Below are positions 54,641-64,000 of a DNA stretch of 64,000 nt, in pieces. The notes below the pieces were generated by a model. It was not told where the DNA came from and searched no databases. It saw only the letters and a program-made list of their open reading frames with translations. The position numbers were made by a program, and so were the translations under genes. How positions within the stretch are numbered: position 1 is the first letter of the stretch; each line of letters starts with the position of its first letter. This DNA is from Acinetobacter bereziniae LMG 1003 = CIP 70.12 (GTDB lineage: Bacteria; Pseudomonadota; Gammaproteobacteria; Pseudomonadales; Moraxellaceae), in assembly GCF_000368925.1 (NCBI RefSeq), contig NZ_KB849756.1, positions 2,444,416 to 2,508,415 on the forward strand, read 5' to 3'.

Positions 54641-54672
54641 AAAAAAAGCTGATTAAACATCAGCTTTTTTTA
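54641..54672. terminator. Terminator between the exported protein gene and the lipase-like gene
   Basis: AAAAAAAGCTGA pairs with TCAGCTTTTTTT around TTAAACA, serving both convergent genes. Confidence 0.85.
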
Positions 54673-54690
54673 GGGCTAGGTTTTTTACCT

Positions 54691-56022
54691 TTATGTTTCT
54701 ACAATGCCCTGCATGCTTTCTAATTTAATCAAATATTTACGGATTTGTTCTTCCGCCAATTCATCATGGCGTGGGTAGAACCACTTGGCGATCTGTTCTG
54801 AAACCAAAGGGTGATATTGAATATCAAAATGGTTAAGACCATAGAACACCGCTTTGTGCGATTCTGGCAGTTTTAATTGAAAGCGTGGATTAGGGTGTTC
54901 GCCTAAAGCACTCTTTAGACTGACCAAATAATCGCCAATTACTTTTAAGGTTCGATTTTTTCGATTCTCAAACTCTAAGGTGCCAGCAATTAAAAAGGTG
55001 TTGATGTGTGAGGGCAGTGGCGCAGGTTTACGGTTATCGTCCATTAAACCGATACGCGCATTATTATGTTCCCAATCATCATCACGAACACTACCATAGC
55101 GCAAGTCTAAAATCCCATTACTGCGAATATTCACAACATGGCTGATGATTTTGACGATGGGGAAATGTCCAATCTTTTCTTGGATTGCAAAACCAAAGCG
55201 TTCCAACACCGCGCCATGATGCGGAGAACCAATACATACTAGGTTTTCAACCATATGAAACCATTGGTGCATATTCTGCTTGCCATAGAATAAGGCACTA
55301 CGACAAACCAAACCTCCCATACTGTGTCCAATCAAATCAATACTGGTAATACGTGGATTACGTTTGATGAGGTCTTCTAACAGATTGGCTAACGAGCGTC
55401 CATTGGCTGAAATTCTGCGCCCAGTATTGTAGTGAAAATAGAGCATGGTGTTGTTATCACGTTGTGCCAGTAATTTTTCTCCAATACCGCCATTGCCACG
55501 GTTGCTCCAATCCTGATAAGTCATACACAAACCGTGTGCGAAAATCACCACACGACCTGCCAGATCACCTTGTTGTAATGCACCGTAATGATCATAAAGT
55601 ACCGGTGAAAGTGCCAATGGATTATGTGTCGCCAAAAGGTAATCGCCCAGCACACCATTTAAAGCACTGACTAAAAAAGTCATATGCGCATTAAGTGGTT
55701 TATCATGTAGATTTGGGAAACGTTCAATGGTTTTACGAAGTACAGGCGCCAACAGGTGACTACCATAATTTTGTAAAGCGTTATAACCGAATTTATAGAA
55801 TTTATCGACGATTGGACGTGACTGAAAACGTTTAGCTTTTTGCTTACTTAAACCAAAAATACTCAGTAACATTTCACGCTGAATCGACTGGATGAAGTCC
55901 TGAACGACACCACTAAGCGGTGTACTCACTAACTGTGCTAAGCCTTCTAATACGTCTGCCTGACTCGGAGGCGAGCGATCCCACTTACAATAGGTTTCGT
56001 GTAAAGGGGTTAAACTTGGCAT
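54691..56022 (-). CDS. Alpha/beta hydrolase (PGAP1/lipase-like)
   Basis: The 443-residue hydrolase has a helical N-terminal region of about 150 residues, then the oxyanion strand VVIFAHGLCMTYQDW, the nucleophile elbow IDLIGHSMGGLVCRSALF, and a late His in GLNHFDIQYHPLV. No signal peptide is seen. The ATG at 56022 has GAGG at good spacing; an upstream ATG at 56055 would add 11 residues. Esterase or lipase activity is likely; the substrate is unknown. Confidence 0.85.
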   Translation of the reverse strand: MPSLTPLHETYCKWDRSPPSQADVLEGLAQLVSTPLSGVVQDFIQSIQREMLLSIFGLSKQKAKRFQSRPIVDKFYKFGYNALQNYGSHLLAPVLRKTIERFPNLHDKPLNAHMTFLVSALNGVLGDYLLATHNPLALSPVLYDHYGALQQGDLAGRVVIFAHGLCMTYQDWSNRGNGGIGEKLLAQRDNNTMLYFHYNTGRRISANGRSLANLLEDLIKRNPRITSIDLIGHSMGGLVCRSALFYGKQNMHQWFHMVENLVCIGSPHHGAVLERFGFAIQEKIGHFPIVKIISHVVNIRSNGILDLRYGSVRDDDWEHNNARIGLMDDNRKPAPLPSHINTFLIAGTLEFENRKNRTLKVIGDYLVSLKSALGEHPNPRFQLKLPESHKAVFYGLNHFDIQYHPLVSEQIAKWFYPRHDELAEEQIRKYLIKLESMQGIVET

Positions 56023-56265
56023 TGTTATTTCCTCATCCATATTGATCTGGAACAAAGACTTTATTTTTGCTCTAGATCCATGTATAAATTCTTAGGCAAT
56101 CATCTTATCTTGTTCATCCTGAACACTATTTAAAATACCGATAATTGCATTAAAGTTTTAATTTTTTGTCGGACAAGATTCCCAAACATACAAATTAAAA
56201 CAATTCTGTGATTTGAGTCACATTAAAAATTAAAACATTAGTGGTGAAAAAGCAATCTATTTTCA

Positions 56266-56850
56266 ATGAATATTATTTATTTACATGGTTTTAAAAGTAG
56301 CTCGTTGTCTATTAAAGGGCAACAACTGAATGATTACTGTCGATGCCATTCATCGCATAATGTGCATTTACCTGATTTAAATCAACATCCAAAAGATGTG
56401 TTGGCGAAAATTTCAGCATATATTGAGCAATGGTCAGATGTAGTCTTGGTTGGCAGCAGTCTAGGGGGGTTTTATGCGACACAGTTGGTCGCAAAATACG
56501 GTGTACCCGCTGTTTTAATTAATCCAGCTATGCGACCATGGGAATTGTTTCGTCGTCTTTTTGGAACTGAGCATATGCCTTATCAGGTGACAGAACAATG
56601 GACACTGGATCATGCTCAATTGGCGTATTTGGAAGATATTGCTGTACCGTTTGTGCAAGATGCAGACAAAATAATGGTGTTATTGCAACAAGGTGATGAA
56701 GTTTTGGATTATCGTGAGGCTGAACGGTATTATAGTACAGCTCCACACACATCCTTGATCATGACAGAAATGCATGGTAATCATGCGATGGAAGATTTTG
56801 CAGATAAAATTCCCATGATTGTGGAGTTTTTATCTTACTCCGTAAAATAA
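56266..56850 (+). CDS. YqiA/YcfP-type esterase
   Basis: The 194-residue alpha/beta hydrolase has YLHGFKSSSLSIKGQQL at the N-terminus, nucleophile motif VGSSLGGFYATQL, INPAMRPWELF, an Asp in LLQQGDEVLDY and a final catalytic His in MHGNHAMEDF. It matches E. coli YqiA, which also lies next to parE, and here it precedes parE by 16 bases. Confidence 0.92.
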   Translation: MNIIYLHGFKSSSLSIKGQQLNDYCRCHSSHNVHLPDLNQHPKDVLAKISAYIEQWSDVVLVGSSLGGFYATQLVAKYGVPAVLINPAMRPWELFRRLFGTEHMPYQVTEQWTLDHAQLAYLEDIAVPFVQDADKIMVLLQQGDEVLDYREAERYYSTAPHTSLIMTEMHGNHAMEDFADKIPMIVEFLSYSVK

Positions 56851-56866
56851 AAGGAAAAACTTAAAC

Positions 56867-58747
56867 GTGTCTCAATATACGGCTCAATCACTTGAAGTAT
56901 TATCTGGCTTAGACCCTGTGCGTCGTCGTCCAGGCATGTATACAGATACCACGCGTCCAAATCATTTGGCGCAAGAAGTTATTGATAATGCGGTCGATGA
57001 GGCACTTGCAGGGCATGCCAACAAAATCACTGTCACGGTATATAAAGACGGTTCTTTATCTGTTGAAGACAATGGTCGTGGTATGCCAGTCGATATTCAT
57101 CCTGAGTATGGACAAAGTGGCATCGAAATTATTCTGACCAAACTGCACGCAGGTGGTAAGTTCAGTACAGACAATTATCAGTTTTCTGGCGGCTTACATG
57201 GGGTCGGGATTTCTGTGGTAAATGCCTTGTCTGATCGTGTTGAGGTTGAGGTTCAGCGCCAAGGCAATCTCTATAAAATGGCTTTTGAGCGTGGTGAACC
57301 TGTCGCACCTTTAGAAGTTTTAGAAGGTAAAGTTGCTAAACGTGCAACAGGCACAACGGTACGTTTTTGGCCTGAAGCTAAGTATTTTGATTCGCCTAAA
57401 TTTGCGCTTAAAGCGTTAAAGCACAATTTAAAAGCTAAAGCTGTTTTGGCTGCAGGTTTGCAGATTAATTATATTGATCAGATTAATGACGAGAAAATCG
57501 AATGGCAATTTGAAAATGGTTTAGTCGACTATTTGATGGATGAATTGCAAGATCGTGAAATTATTCCTGAACCTGCTTTTGTTGCAACAGGCGAAGCTGA
57601 GCGTGCCAGTGCTGAATTTGCAATTTGCTGGAATATCGAAGGTGGAGAGCAGATTCAAGAAAGTTATGTCAACTTGATTCCAACAGCACAAGGCGGTACA
57701 CATGTGAACGGTTTACGTTCAGGTGTTACCGATGCGATGCGTGAATTTTGTGAATTGCGTAACTTATTGCCACGTAATATGAAATTGTCAGCAGAAGATG
57801 TTTGGGATGGTGTGAATTTCATTCTCTCACTTAAATTCCAAGAACCACAATTCTCAGGTCAAACCAAAGAACGTCTTTCTAGTCGTGAAGCATCCAATAT
57901 TGTCTTGAATATTGCCAAAGATGCTTTTGCCCTGTGGCTCAATCAGAATGCCGAAGTTGCCATGCAATTGGCTGAAATCGTGATTGCCAAAGCTGGTCGA
58001 CGTTTAAAAGCAGCAAAGAAAGTTGAACGTAAAAAAATCGTTGCTGGACCTACACTACCTGGGAAATTATCAGATTGTGTTGGACATACGCTTGAAGAAT
58101 CAGAACTTTTTATTGTGGAAGGGGATTCAGCTGGCGGTTCTGCCAAACAGGCGCGTGATAAAAACTTCCAAGCCATTATGCCGATTCGTGGCAAAATCTT
58201 AAATACATGGGAAGTGTCTTCGGATGAGGTTTTAGCTTCTCAAGAAGTTCACAATATTGCGATCGCGATTGGTGTGGATCCTGGAAGTGACGATCTTTCA
58301 GAATTACGTTATGGCAAAATTTGTATTCTTGCCGATGCGGATTCTGATGGTTTACACATCGCAACGTTGTTGTGTGCTTTATTCGTGAAACATTTCCCAG
58401 CAATGGTGGATGCAGGGCATTTATACGTAGCGATGCCGCCTTTGTATCGAATCGACGATAATAAAGATGTTTATTATGCATTGGATGATGATGAGTTAGA
58501 AGCTATCTTAAAGAGAGTAAAGTCTAAGAACCCGCAGATCACCCGATTTAAAGGATTGGGAGAGATGAACGCGAGCCAATTGCGTGAAACAACTTTAGAC
58601 CCAAACACTCGACGTTTGGTTCAGTTGGATTTAGATGATGCACATCATACCGCAGGCTTATTGGACAAATTACTGGCAAAAAAACGTGCCAGTGATCGCA
58701 AAGACTGGTTAGAGCAAAAAGGTAATCTCGCAGATTTAACTGTTTAA
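56867..58747 (+). CDS. parE: DNA topoisomerase IV subunit B
   Basis: ParE is the ATPase subunit of topoisomerase IV, which unlinks daughter chromosomes. The 626-residue protein starts with GTG and has the GHKL ATPase motifs VEDNGRGMPVDIHPE and FSGGLHGVG, then the TOPRIM motifs EGDSAGGSAKQ and LADADSDGLHI. The QKTK-type loop is present as SGQTKERL. The yqiA-parE gene order is conserved. Confidence 0.97.
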   Translation: MSQYTAQSLEVLSGLDPVRRRPGMYTDTTRPNHLAQEVIDNAVDEALAGHANKITVTVYKDGSLSVEDNGRGMPVDIHPEYGQSGIEIILTKLHAGGKFSTDNYQFSGGLHGVGISVVNALSDRVEVEVQRQGNLYKMAFERGEPVAPLEVLEGKVAKRATGTTVRFWPEAKYFDSPKFALKALKHNLKAKAVLAAGLQINYIDQINDEKIEWQFENGLVDYLMDELQDREIIPEPAFVATGEAERASAEFAICWNIEGGEQIQESYVNLIPTAQGGTHVNGLRSGVTDAMREFCELRNLLPRNMKLSAEDVWDGVNFILSLKFQEPQFSGQTKERLSSREASNIVLNIAKDAFALWLNQNAEVAMQLAEIVIAKAGRRLKAAKKVERKKIVAGPTLPGKLSDCVGHTLEESELFIVEGDSAGGSAKQARDKNFQAIMPIRGKILNTWEVSSDEVLASQEVHNIAIAIGVDPGSDDLSELRYGKICILADADSDGLHIATLLCALFVKHFPAMVDAGHLYVAMPPLYRIDDNKDVYYALDDDELEAILKRVKSKNPQITRFKGLGEMNASQLRETTLDPNTRRLVQLDLDDAHHTAGLLDKLLAKKRASDRKDWLEQKGNLADLTV

Positions 58748-58776
58748 ACAGCATATGCTTTGATAAAAGCTCTTGT

Positions 58777-58811
58777 AAAAAGATGAGGTCTAGAAGACCT
58801 CATCTTTTTTT
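58777..58811 (+). terminator. Terminator of parE
   Basis: AAAAGATGAGGTCT pairs with AGACCTCATCTTTT around AGA, followed by Ts. Confidence 0.92.
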
Positions 58812-58868
58812 ATCCGCTTTTAAATCCATATTGCCCAACCTATAGTCAAACTGCTTGATTATTCATAA

Positions 58869-58942
58869 GCGCTAAAGCGTGGCAATAAAAGCTTTAGATC
58901 ATTCAACAATAAATTCATCGCATTGATTTTATTGATCAAGAG
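58869..58942. repeat. Dispersed repeat, copy 3 (internally deleted)
   Basis: CTAAAGCGTGGCAATAAAAG, then CTTTAGATCATTCAAC and TTTTATTGATCAAGAG, correspond to 17944-18015. Immediately before, TGATTATTCATA matches 17743, so this copy lacks about 190 bases relative to copy 2. Confidence 0.6.
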
Positions 58943-59271
58943 AGGTTCTATTTTACGGTATGAGTTTTCAACAGATTGACGATATTGACTTTTTAAAAGT
59001 ACAGGAATTGTCCGTTTTTATCCTAACTTATCACACTCAATCTGCACTCTCTTTGCTCATTTTTAAGCGGAAAAATCGCACTTAATTTGATCAGTGTGGA
59101 CTTTAATCTCGCATTTTTAGATTCGCTATCTCTCCTTTTCTATCCTATTGGATAGGTATTTGTAGAGCATAATTCATCTGCTTTAGAGAAAAAAATAGTA
59201 CTGATAGTCTTATTAATTTTCAATATGTTATTGCTTTAAGAAAGCTATTCAAAAAAATTAAATTTTCCACT

Positions 59272-59287
59272 TGGCATAGAAATTGAA
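59272..59287 (+). promoter_or_regulatory. Sigma-54-like promoter upstream of urtA
   Basis: TGGCATAGAAATTGAA matches the -24/-12 consensus TGGCAY-G-N4-TTGCW except for two bases (A for G, A for C). It lies 68 bases upstream of the urtA start, a fitting distance for a nitrogen-regulated transporter. The rest of the 600-base gap after parE holds a terminator and the dispersed repeat only. Confidence 0.45.
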
Positions 59288-59354
59288 TCCAGCCTGTTAG
59301 GTATAAACAAAATCATGCATTTAAAAATGCACCAAAAGGTTTGGAGAAAAAATC

Positions 59355-60644
59355 ATGTTCCAACAAAAAATGTTTTCAAAAACACTGTTAGTTGCTGCAA
59401 TGATGGGGAGCATGGTATTGACGGGGTGTTCAAAGCCTGCTGATAAAACTGACGCGAAACCCACTACCGCTGAAAACAAGGCACCTGCTGCAAGTGGCGA
59501 CACGATCAAAGTGGGTATTTTACATTCACTGTCAGGAACTATGGCGATCTCAGAAACTTCGCTTAAAGACACGGCATTGATGGCAATCAATGAAATCAAT
59601 GCAAGCGGTGGTGTGATGGGGAAAAAACTTGAACCTGTCGTGGTTGACCCAGCATCAGATTGGCCACTATTTGCTGAGAAAGCGCGTCAGTTGATTACCC
59701 AAGATAAGGTGGCGGTGATCTTTGGATGTTGGACATCCGTTTCACGTAAGTCGGTATTACCTGTTGTTGAAGAGCTCAATGGTTTGTTGTTCTATCCTGT
59801 GCAGTATGAGGGTCAAGAGCAATCTAAAAATATTTTCTATACAGGCGCCGCACCGAATCAACAAGCGATTCCAGCGGTTGAGTATTTGATGAGTGATGAA
59901 GGTGGAAAGGCGCAACGTTTTGTTCTGTTAGGTACGGACTATGTTTATCCACGCACCACCAACAAAATCTTGCGTGCATTCTTAAAGTCTAAAGGCGTCG
60001 CCGATGCAGACATTATGGAAGAATACACACCTTTTGGTCATAGTAACTATCAAACCATTGTTGGAAATATCAAAAAATTTGCTGCGGGTAAAAAAACCGC
60101 TGTGATCTCAACTATCAATGGCGATTCCAATGTGCCGTTTTATCGTGAATTGGGCAATCAGGGAATCAAAGCTTCGGATATTCCAGTGATGGCATTCTCA
60201 GTCGGAGAAGAGGAATTACGAGGTATTGATACCAAACCTTTGGTCGGGCATCTGGCATCGTGGAACTACTTCATGTCGGTGAAGAATCCAGTAAATGCAG
60301 AATTTATCAATAAAATGAAACAGTACGCAGTGGAATACAAACTACCGAATGCAAGCAAATTAGTCACCAATGATCCAATGGAAGCAACTTATGTCGGTAT
60401 CCATATGTGGAAACAAGCCGTTGAAAAGGCTGGAACAACGGACGTGGATAAAGTGCGTGATGCAATGGCAGGTCAAACTTTCAAAGCCCCTTCTGGTTAT
60501 ACATTAAGCATGGATGCCACCAATCATCACTTACATAAGCCCGTCATGATTGGGCAAATTCGCGCCGATGGGCAGTTTGATGTGGTGTATAAGAGCCCTC
60601 AACCGATCAAAGCAGAGCCGTGGAGTCCGTATATTCCTAAATAG
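59355..60644 (+). CDS. urtA: Urea ABC transporter substrate-binding lipoprotein
   Basis: The 429-residue protein has a lipoprotein signal (VLTGC, Cys at about 25) and a periplasmic binding-protein fold of the branched-chain amino acid/amide type: VGILHSLSGTMAISETSLKD, VFGCWTSVSRKSVLPV (here VIFGCW), NGLLFYPVQYEGQE, YPRTTN. These are UrtA hallmarks. It has a good ribosome binding site (GGAG) and heads the urt operon. Confidence 0.95.
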   Translation: MFQQKMFSKTLLVAAMMGSMVLTGCSKPADKTDAKPTTAENKAPAASGDTIKVGILHSLSGTMAISETSLKDTALMAINEINASGGVMGKKLEPVVVDPASDWPLFAEKARQLITQDKVAVIFGCWTSVSRKSVLPVVEELNGLLFYPVQYEGQEQSKNIFYTGAAPNQQAIPAVEYLMSDEGGKAQRFVLLGTDYVYPRTTNKILRAFLKSKGVADADIMEEYTPFGHSNYQTIVGNIKKFAAGKKTAVISTINGDSNVPFYRELGNQGIKASDIPVMAFSVGEEELRGIDTKPLVGHLASWNYFMSVKNPVNAEFINKMKQYAVEYKLPNASKLVTNDPMEATYVGIHMWKQAVEKAGTTDVDKVRDAMAGQTFKAPSGYTLSMDATNHHLHKPVMIGQIRADGQFDVVYKSPQPIKAEPWSPYIPK

Positions 60645-60659
60645 GCATTTTAAACCCCG

Positions 60660-60684
60660 AAGCTTGCTGTGTTTCAGCAAGCTT
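60660..60684 (+). terminator. Intercistronic hairpin between urtA and urtB
   Basis: AAGCTTGCTG pairs perfectly with CAGCAAGCTT around TGTTT. There is no T-run, so it may stabilise the urtA mRNA or partly attenuate, allowing more binding protein than permease. Confidence 0.55.
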
Positions 60685-60735
60685 AACCCATGACCAAGAT
60701 CTAGCGTCATTGTATTTCAACAAGAATAGGGGGAG

Positions 60736-62391
60736 TTGCGTATGTCGATCAGACTAAGTTTTGCAACACTTTTTTTTATGATTTCCCAGTTGTTCCTGAT
60801 TCAAACTATTTCTGCTGAATCCTCACATACAGCGCCAATGGGAGCTGCATTAACCACACAAAAAGCTGCATCTCATGATGATGCAATTCAGCAATTTGTA
60901 CGCGGAGATTTCGCCAGTCGCCGTGCAATGCTCAATCAATGGCCTGCCAGTATTGAACAACTTGACCAGTTGGTTGCTTATGTTGAAAAAGATCAACTCT
61001 ACACCGATAGTTCAGGCAATACTTATTTGATGAAAGAGGGGGATAAATTATTCAGTTATCCCGATGAGCAAGCAATAACGGATTGGCCGGGTGATTTAAA
61101 TCAAGTGACTTTGGTCAATACCCTACACAAAGCCTTGAGCTTTGCTCAAGCAAAAATCAAATTACAGTCTACAGATGTTTCACAGCGTCTTGCCGCGATT
61201 GATATTCTAGAAAACAACTTAGATGAGCTGGATATAAAAATGATCAATCAGCTTTATCTAGATGAAAACAATAATAAAGTCAAAGCACGTTTAGCACAGC
61301 TAAAGGCCAGAATGGATTTTAATAGCCCTGATACTTTGACCAAAATTCAAGCTGCAAAAACCTTAAAAGATTCTAATCGCCCTGATGTTTTAGCCATCGT
61401 TGAACAAGCGCTGACACAACCAAACTTAAACCCAGAATTAAAATCAGTATTGGTCAGTGCACAAAGCAGTATCAAAACACGAATCCAGGTCAGTGAATGG
61501 ACTGGACATGTTTTTTCAGGTTTAAGTACGGCAAGTATTTTACTGCTTGCTGCTCTTGGGCTTGCGATTACCTATGGCTTACTGGGCGTCATCAACATGG
61601 CGCATGGTGAGTTGATCATGATCGGTGCTTACACCACTTATGTGGTGCAAAGCTTTTTTAAAACACATTTAGGTGCATATCTGGATTGGTATTTGATTGC
61701 TGCCATTCCTGCGGCTTTCCTTGTTAGTGCCTTGATTGGCATGTTGATAGAACGAACCGTGATTCGCCCTTTATATGGTCGTCAATTGGAAACATTATTG
61801 GCAACTTTTGGTGTAAGTCTCATCTTGATGCAATTGGTTCGAATGATCTTTGGTGCTCAGAATGTTGAAGTATCAAATATTTCATGGCTTTCAGGCGGTA
61901 TTTCAATCACACCAAGTTTAATGCTGCCATACAACCGTATTGCGATTATCGTCTTTACCATTGCTGTACTGCTGTTACTGGTCTATCTACTCAATAAAAC
62001 TCGGTTTGGCTTATTTGTTCGTGCAGTCACGCAAAATCGTCAAATGGCACGGGCTGTCGGGATTCGCTCGGCACGTATCGACATGATGGCATTTGGCTTA
62101 GGTTCAGGGCTTGCAGGACTTGCAGGCTGTGCTTTGGCACAAGTAGGTAATGTCGGTCCAGATTTGGGGCAAAACTACATTATTGATGCTTTCCTTGTCG
62201 TTGTGGTTGGTGGCGTCGGGCAGGTTTGGGGAGCAGTTTTGGCGGCGCTGGGACTTGGTGTCAGTGGAACAATTCTCGAAATCGGCATGGGTGCTGTGCT
62301 GGCTAAAATTATTCTCTTGGTGCTTGTGATTTTGTTTATTCAAAAACGTCCACAAGGTTTATTTGCCATCAAAGGTCGTTTTGTGGAGTAA
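60736..62391 (+). CDS. urtB: Urea ABC transporter permease UrtB
   Basis: The 551-residue protein has a signal-like N-terminus, an N-terminal extra-membrane helical domain of about 250 residues (the usual UrtB extension), then a LivH-type permease with about eight membrane segments: GLAITYGLLGVINMAHGELI, then a second conserved loop TQNRQMARAVGIRSARID. It follows urtA after a 91-base gap with a hairpin and is 4 bases upstream of urtC. Confidence 0.95.
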   Translation: MRMSIRLSFATLFFMISQLFLIQTISAESSHTAPMGAALTTQKAASHDDAIQQFVRGDFASRRAMLNQWPASIEQLDQLVAYVEKDQLYTDSSGNTYLMKEGDKLFSYPDEQAITDWPGDLNQVTLVNTLHKALSFAQAKIKLQSTDVSQRLAAIDILENNLDELDIKMINQLYLDENNNKVKARLAQLKARMDFNSPDTLTKIQAAKTLKDSNRPDVLAIVEQALTQPNLNPELKSVLVSAQSSIKTRIQVSEWTGHVFSGLSTASILLLAALGLAITYGLLGVINMAHGELIMIGAYTTYVVQSFFKTHLGAYLDWYLIAAIPAAFLVSALIGMLIERTVIRPLYGRQLETLLATFGVSLILMQLVRMIFGAQNVEVSNISWLSGGISITPSLMLPYNRIAIIVFTIAVLLLLVYLLNKTRFGLFVRAVTQNRQMARAVGIRSARIDMMAFGLGSGLAGLAGCALAQVGNVGPDLGQNYIIDAFLVVVVGGVGQVWGAVLAALGLGVSGTILEIGMGAVLAKIILLVLVILFIQKRPQGLFAIKGRFVE

Positions 62392-62395
62392 ATAT

Positions 62396-63466
62396 ATGAA
62401 AATCACTGCATTACTTTCAGATAAACCCTACAGTGCAATCGCGATCGCAATATGCTTTGCAGTGATGCTGATTTTACCGTGGTTCCATGTACTGCCACAG
62501 GATTCAAGTCTACATCTTTCAGCGTATTGGGTCACTTTGATTGGCAAAATCATGTGCTTGGCTTTGGTCGCACTGGCGTTGGATTTGGTGTGGGGTTATG
62601 CCGGCATTCTAAGTCTGGGGCATGGGCTTTACTTTGCTTTGGGCGGATATGCTTTTGGTATGTACTTGATGCGAGAGTCGGCAGGGGATCAACTTCCCGA
62701 TTTTATGCGGTTTCTCAGTTGGACTGAATTGCCTTGGTATTGGGTTGGGACTCAACATTTTGTTTGGGCCTTGGTGTTGGTTGTTTTAGTCCCAGGTGTA
62801 ATTGCCTTTATTTTCGGATTTTTTGCTTTTCGTTCCAAAATCAAAGGGGTGTATTTTTCAATTATTACCCAAGCCATGACCTTTGCAGCAGCATTGTTAT
62901 TTTTCCGCAATGAGACAGGGTTTGGTGGCAACAATGGTTTTACTGGTTTCAAAACGATTCTCGGAATGGATATTACCTCCGCTTCTATGCGAGCTAGCTT
63001 ATGCTTCCTGACGGCTGTGGTATTACTCCTGAGCTTTATAGGTTTACGCAGTTTAATGAATAAACCTTATGGTCGAGTACTGGGTGCGATCCGTGACAGT
63101 GAAAACCGTTTGCAATATCTAGGTTATCGAACACTTTGGTATAAGTTATCTGCATGGGTCATTTCAGCAGTTATTGCTGGAATTGCAGGTGCATTGTATG
63201 TACCGCAAGCAGGCATTATTAATCCAAGCGAAATGAACCCTGTCAATTCAATTGAAATGGCTGTCTGGGTTGCCGCAGGTGGACGGGGTACTCTGATTGG
63301 TCCGATTCTCGGTGCAGGATTAATTAATGGGGTAAAAACCTATTTTACAGTTGCCTATCCAGAAGCATGGTTATTGATTCTAGGTGCATTGTTTATTGTT
63401 GTGACTATTTTCCTCCCGAAAGGTGTGATCGGGTTATTTGAACGTTTCAAAAAAGGAGATCACTAA
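62396..63466 (+). CDS. urtC: Urea ABC transporter permease UrtC
   Basis: The LivM-type permease has about ten membrane segments and the typical DLVWGYAGILSLGHGLYFAL and loop IRDSENRLQYLGYRT. The start is the ATG at 62396, just after the urtB stop; a longer frame from 62363 lies inside urtB and is rejected. Its stop overlaps the urtD start by one base (TAATG). Confidence 0.95.
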   Translation: MKITALLSDKPYSAIAIAICFAVMLILPWFHVLPQDSSLHLSAYWVTLIGKIMCLALVALALDLVWGYAGILSLGHGLYFALGGYAFGMYLMRESAGDQLPDFMRFLSWTELPWYWVGTQHFVWALVLVVLVPGVIAFIFGFFAFRSKIKGVYFSIITQAMTFAAALLFFRNETGFGGNNGFTGFKTILGMDITSASMRASLCFLTAVVLLLSFIGLRSLMNKPYGRVLGAIRDSENRLQYLGYRTLWYKLSAWVISAVIAGIAGALYVPQAGIINPSEMNPVNSIEMAVWVAAGGRGTLIGPILGAGLINGVKTYFTVAYPEAWLLILGALFIVVTIFLPKGVIGLFERFKKGDH

Positions 63467-64000
63467 TGTCAGCACTGTTATCAGACTTAGGTTTAAATGC
63501 TCAACATGGTGGTCAAATTGGTGAAGGTTACGGTCGCCCTAAAGCCGAAGGCGCCGATTTTAGCCATGGTATTGCACTGTATTTAGAAAAAGTCAGTGTG
63601 TGGTTTGATTCCTTTCGTGCCTTAAATGATTTGTCTCTTTATATTGAAGAAGGTGAATTACGCTGCATCATTGGTCCAAATGGTGCTGGCAAAACCACCT
63701 TGATGGATGTCATCACAGGCAAAACACGTCCAACAGAGGGTTCGGCTTTTTTTGGTCAAAACTATGATTTAGCCAAAATGAGTACCGAGCAAATTGCTGA
63801 AGCTGGGATTGGTCGTAAGTTTCAAAAACCGACTGTATTTGAAAATTTTACGGTCATGGAAAATCTGCTCCTTGCTGCACCTAAAGATAAAACGGTGAAA
63901 AAAAGTTTCTTCAGCAAATTAAGCCCTGATGCACAGTTGGCATTAGATGAATCTTTGCAGCAAATTCGTTTACAAGAGTTTATTCAAAAGCCAGCAGGTT
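63466..64000 (+). CDS. urtD: Urea ABC transporter ATPase UrtD (cut by window edge)
   Basis: The reading frame starts MSALLSDLGLNAQHGGQIGE with GGAG upstream and stays open to the window edge. It contains Walker A IIGPNGAGKTTLMDVITGKT and, downstream, GIGRKFQKPTVFENFTVMEN (the Q-loop region of LivG-type ATPases). The signature motif and Walker B lie outside. urtE would be expected next. Confidence 0.95.
   Translation, partial: MSALLSDLGLNAQHGGQIGEGYGRPKAEGADFSHGIALYLEKVSVWFDSFRALNDLSLYIEEGELRCIIGPNGAGKTTLMDVITGKTRPTEGSAFFGQNYDLAKMSTEQIAEAGIGRKFQKPTVFENFTVMENLLLAAPKDKTVKKSFFSKLSPDAQLALDESLQQIRLQEFIQKPAG

Overview
The window reads as a chromosomal segment of an Acinetobacter species. The evidence is the gene order (ribBA-ribH-nusB-thiL-pgpA-glmU-glmS; smp-like/serB; phoB-phoR; gshA; parE; urtABCD), the low GC, an ISAba125-like IS30 element, Xer (pdif) sites of the Acinetobacter type, and the MesD/MesX methionine synthase pair known from Acinetobacter. 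No rRNA, tRNA or CRISPR array was seen.

Layout. 0-2.5 kb: a partial GNAT gene, DUF4031, and a zinc-sensor ArsR gene facing a CDF zinc exporter that carries an SmtB-type operator. 2.6-9.5 kb: a compact minus-strand block for riboflavin (ribBA, ribH), NusB, thiamine (thiL), phospholipid (pgpA) and amino-sugar/cell-wall precursors (glmU, glmS). 9.7-17.6 kb: smp-like/serB, small conserved genes, dtd, pncB, a two-domain rhodanese and psd. 17.6-18.5 kb: gene-free DNA built of degenerate dispersed repeats. 18.5-28.3 kb: an exonuclease, phoR/phoB with Pho boxes, a TetR/SDR divergent pair sharing one symmetric operator-promoter, a secreted propeller-like protein, a MATE pump and an aminotransferase.

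28.3-43.0 kb is a composite accessory island, AT-rich and mosaic. It starts with a two-gene module (AAA/ABC-type ATPase plus a PD-(D/E)XK-like nuclease) between two oppositely oriented Xer sites. That is the architecture of an Acinetobacter dif module, here carrying what looks like a defence system. An IS1202/ISNCY-type element sits exactly 5 bp from one Xer site with a 5-bp target duplication. Then follow a toxin-antitoxin pair, an RTX-repeat protein, and a type VI secretion cargo cluster: PAAR protein, zincin effector, two related lipoprotein immunity candidates, an ISAba125-like insertion into an effector remnant, and three further orphan genes. The first 25 codons and upstream DNA of the aminotransferase gene at the island's left edge recur twice inside the island (32.6 kb and 37.0 kb), which records repeated insertion or recombination at this locus.

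43.1-64.0 kb returns to core genes: flavin reductase-mesD-mesX (oxygen-dependent methionine synthesis) with three MetR-like boxes upstream, envelope proteins (DUF3617-like, SIMPL, DUF445, DUF4136-type lipoprotein), a frameshifted dihydrofolate-reductase-like pseudogene, gshA, dsbB, two alpha/beta hydrolases, parE, and the start of the urea ABC transporter operon urtABCD preceded by a sigma-54-like promoter. The window ends inside urtD.
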